From assembly GCF_027111315.2 (NCBI RefSeq), contig NZ_CP114289.2, forward strand, positions 248,001 through 312,000: a stretch of DNA of 64,000 nt. Reading direction: 5' to 3'. The stretch is from Flavobacterium limnophilum. Lineage in GTDB: Bacteria > Bacteroidota > Bacteroidia > Flavobacteriales > Flavobacteriaceae. The position numbers were made by a program, and so were the translations under genes. Under the pieces are notes generated by a model. The model was given only the letters and a program-made list of their open reading frames with translations, was not told where the DNA came from and did no database searches. This document shows positions 63,321 to 64,000 of the stretch, one piece after another (positions within the stretch are counted from its first letter, which is position 1; the number at the start of each line of letters is the position of its first letter).

Positions 63321-63949
63321 TGGAAGCAAAAGTATTAGATTTCAACGGAAAAGATACTGGAAGAAAAGTGCAACTTTCTGATTCAGTATTCGGTATAGAA
63401 CCAAACAATCACGCAGTATATCTTGATGTTAAGCAATATCTTGCTAACCAACGTCAAGGAACGCACAAAGCTAAAGAAAGAGCTGAAGTAGCGGGAAGTA
63501 CTCGTAAAATCAAAAAACAAAAAGGAACTGGTACTGCTCGTGCGGGTAGTGCAAAGAATCCATTGTTTAAAGGTGGTGGAACAGTTTTTGGGCCAAGACC
63601 AAGAAGTTATTCATTCAAATTGAATAAAAGCTTGAAAAGATTGGCAAGAAAATCTGCTTTCTCAATTAAAGCAAAAGAAGCGAATATTATCGTTCTTGAA
63701 GACTTCAATTTTGAAACACCAAACACTAAAAATTTCATTAACGTTTTGAAAGCTTTAGAGTTGGAGAATAAAAAATCTTTATTTGTGTTGGGCGATTCGA
63801 ATAAAAATGTATATTTGTCGTCACGCAATTTAAAGGCGTCTAACGTGATAAGTAGTTCAGAATTAAGTACTTACGCAATTTTAAACACTAATACTTTAGT
63901 GCTTTTAGAAGGTTCGTTAGAGGTAATTGAAGAAAATTTAAGCAAATAA
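63320..63949 (+). CDS. rplD: 50S ribosomal protein L4
   Basis: 209 residues: RQGTHKAKERAEVAGSTRKI, KGTGTARAGSAKNPLFKGGG, the extended loop region of L4. Overlaps rplC by one base; six nt before rplW. Confidence 0.99.
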   Translation: MEAKVLDFNGKDTGRKVQLSDSVFGIEPNNHAVYLDVKQYLANQRQGTHKAKERAEVAGSTRKIKKQKGTGTARAGSAKNPLFKGGGTVFGPRPRSYSFKLNKSLKRLARKSAFSIKAKEANIIVLEDFNFETPNTKNFINVLKALELENKKSLFVLGDSNKNVYLSSRNLKASNVISSSELSTYAILNTNTLVLLEGSLEVIEENLSK

Positions 63950-63955
63950 TAGGAT

Positions 63956-64000
63956 ATGAGCATCATAATTAAACCTATAGTAACGGAAAAAGTAACCAAA
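63956..64000 (+). CDS. rplW: 50S ribosomal protein L23, 3' end outside window
   Basis: Fifteen codons from the ATG at 63956 (MSIIIKPIVTEKVTK) match the L23 start, in the expected order after L4. The window ends inside the gene. Confidence 0.95.
   Translation, partial: MSIIIKPIVTEKVTK

Noticed and set aside
1..64000. tRNA, rRNA, prophage or integrase genes
   Set aside because: None was recognised on reading either strand; absence was not verified with a dedicated RNA search.

Overview
The window is a 64 kb stretch of a Bacteroidota genome, almost certainly Flavobacterium or a close relative. Supporting signs: a type IX secretion C-terminal sorting domain, a SusC/SusD pair, an S46 dipeptidyl-peptidase, two very large alpha-2-macroglobulin proteins, promoters of the Bacteroidota form TAnnTTTG, weak ribosome binding sites, AT-rich spacers, and the gene order M3 peptidase - purE - purK - hpt - adk - obgE. 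Genus and species are inferred.

Layout. 1-8.4 kb: end of a secreted LamG protein, then on the minus strand a KAS III-like synthase, a group III truncated haemoglobin, a secreted protein of unknown function, an M48 peptidase and gcvP. 8.5-15 kb: accessory region with a UbiA-like membrane protein, a RES-domain (NAD+ phosphorylase/toxin-like) gene behind dyad repeats, a large SWIM/SNF2 helicase, the decayed tail of a second M3 peptidase gene, and a small DUF1842-like gene with a structured leader. 15-26 kb: housekeeping genes (M3 oligopeptidase; purK-purE with a HEPN-like ORF wedged between; hpt, adk, a CNNM/CBS protein, obgE; a DPP7-type S46 peptidase). 26-28.9 kb: a frameshifted glycosyltransferase, an LpxH-like phosphatase and a Uma2 nuclease. 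28.9-42.9 kb: tandem duplication of an alpha-2-macroglobulin gene with its divergent promoter and the start of a TPR gene; both macroglobulins carry part of a SusC N-terminus (TonB-box-like motif plus plug) in the middle. 42.9-50.6 kb: mpl, an inverted-repeat cluster around a GIY-YIG nuclease gene, radC, a YjjG-like HAD phosphatase, rarA, a rhomboid protease and rlmB. 50.7-58.4 kb: SusC-SusD-lipoprotein operon and a BamA/TamA-like outer membrane protein. 58.4-64 kb: a 0.7 kb non-coding region with an 11-bp minisatellite, then the str/S10 ribosomal operon (rpsL, rpsG, fusA, rpsJ, rplC, rplD, start of rplW).

Most interesting: (i) a REPIN-like system of seven REP-type repeats, two of which flank and extend into a GIY-YIG endonuclease ORF, with shorter gene-less pairs nearby; (ii) macroglobulin-SusC-plug chimeras; (iii) a HEPN-like ORF inside the purine operon; (iv) an orphan RES-domain gene behind 33-bp dyad repeats; (v) gene-tail remnants with their terminators (M3 peptidase, and less surely gcvP); (vi) three genes with TAnnTTTG-N4-ATG geometry suggesting leaderless mRNAs. 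Coordinates and motifs were read by eye; no alignment, folding or database search was run.
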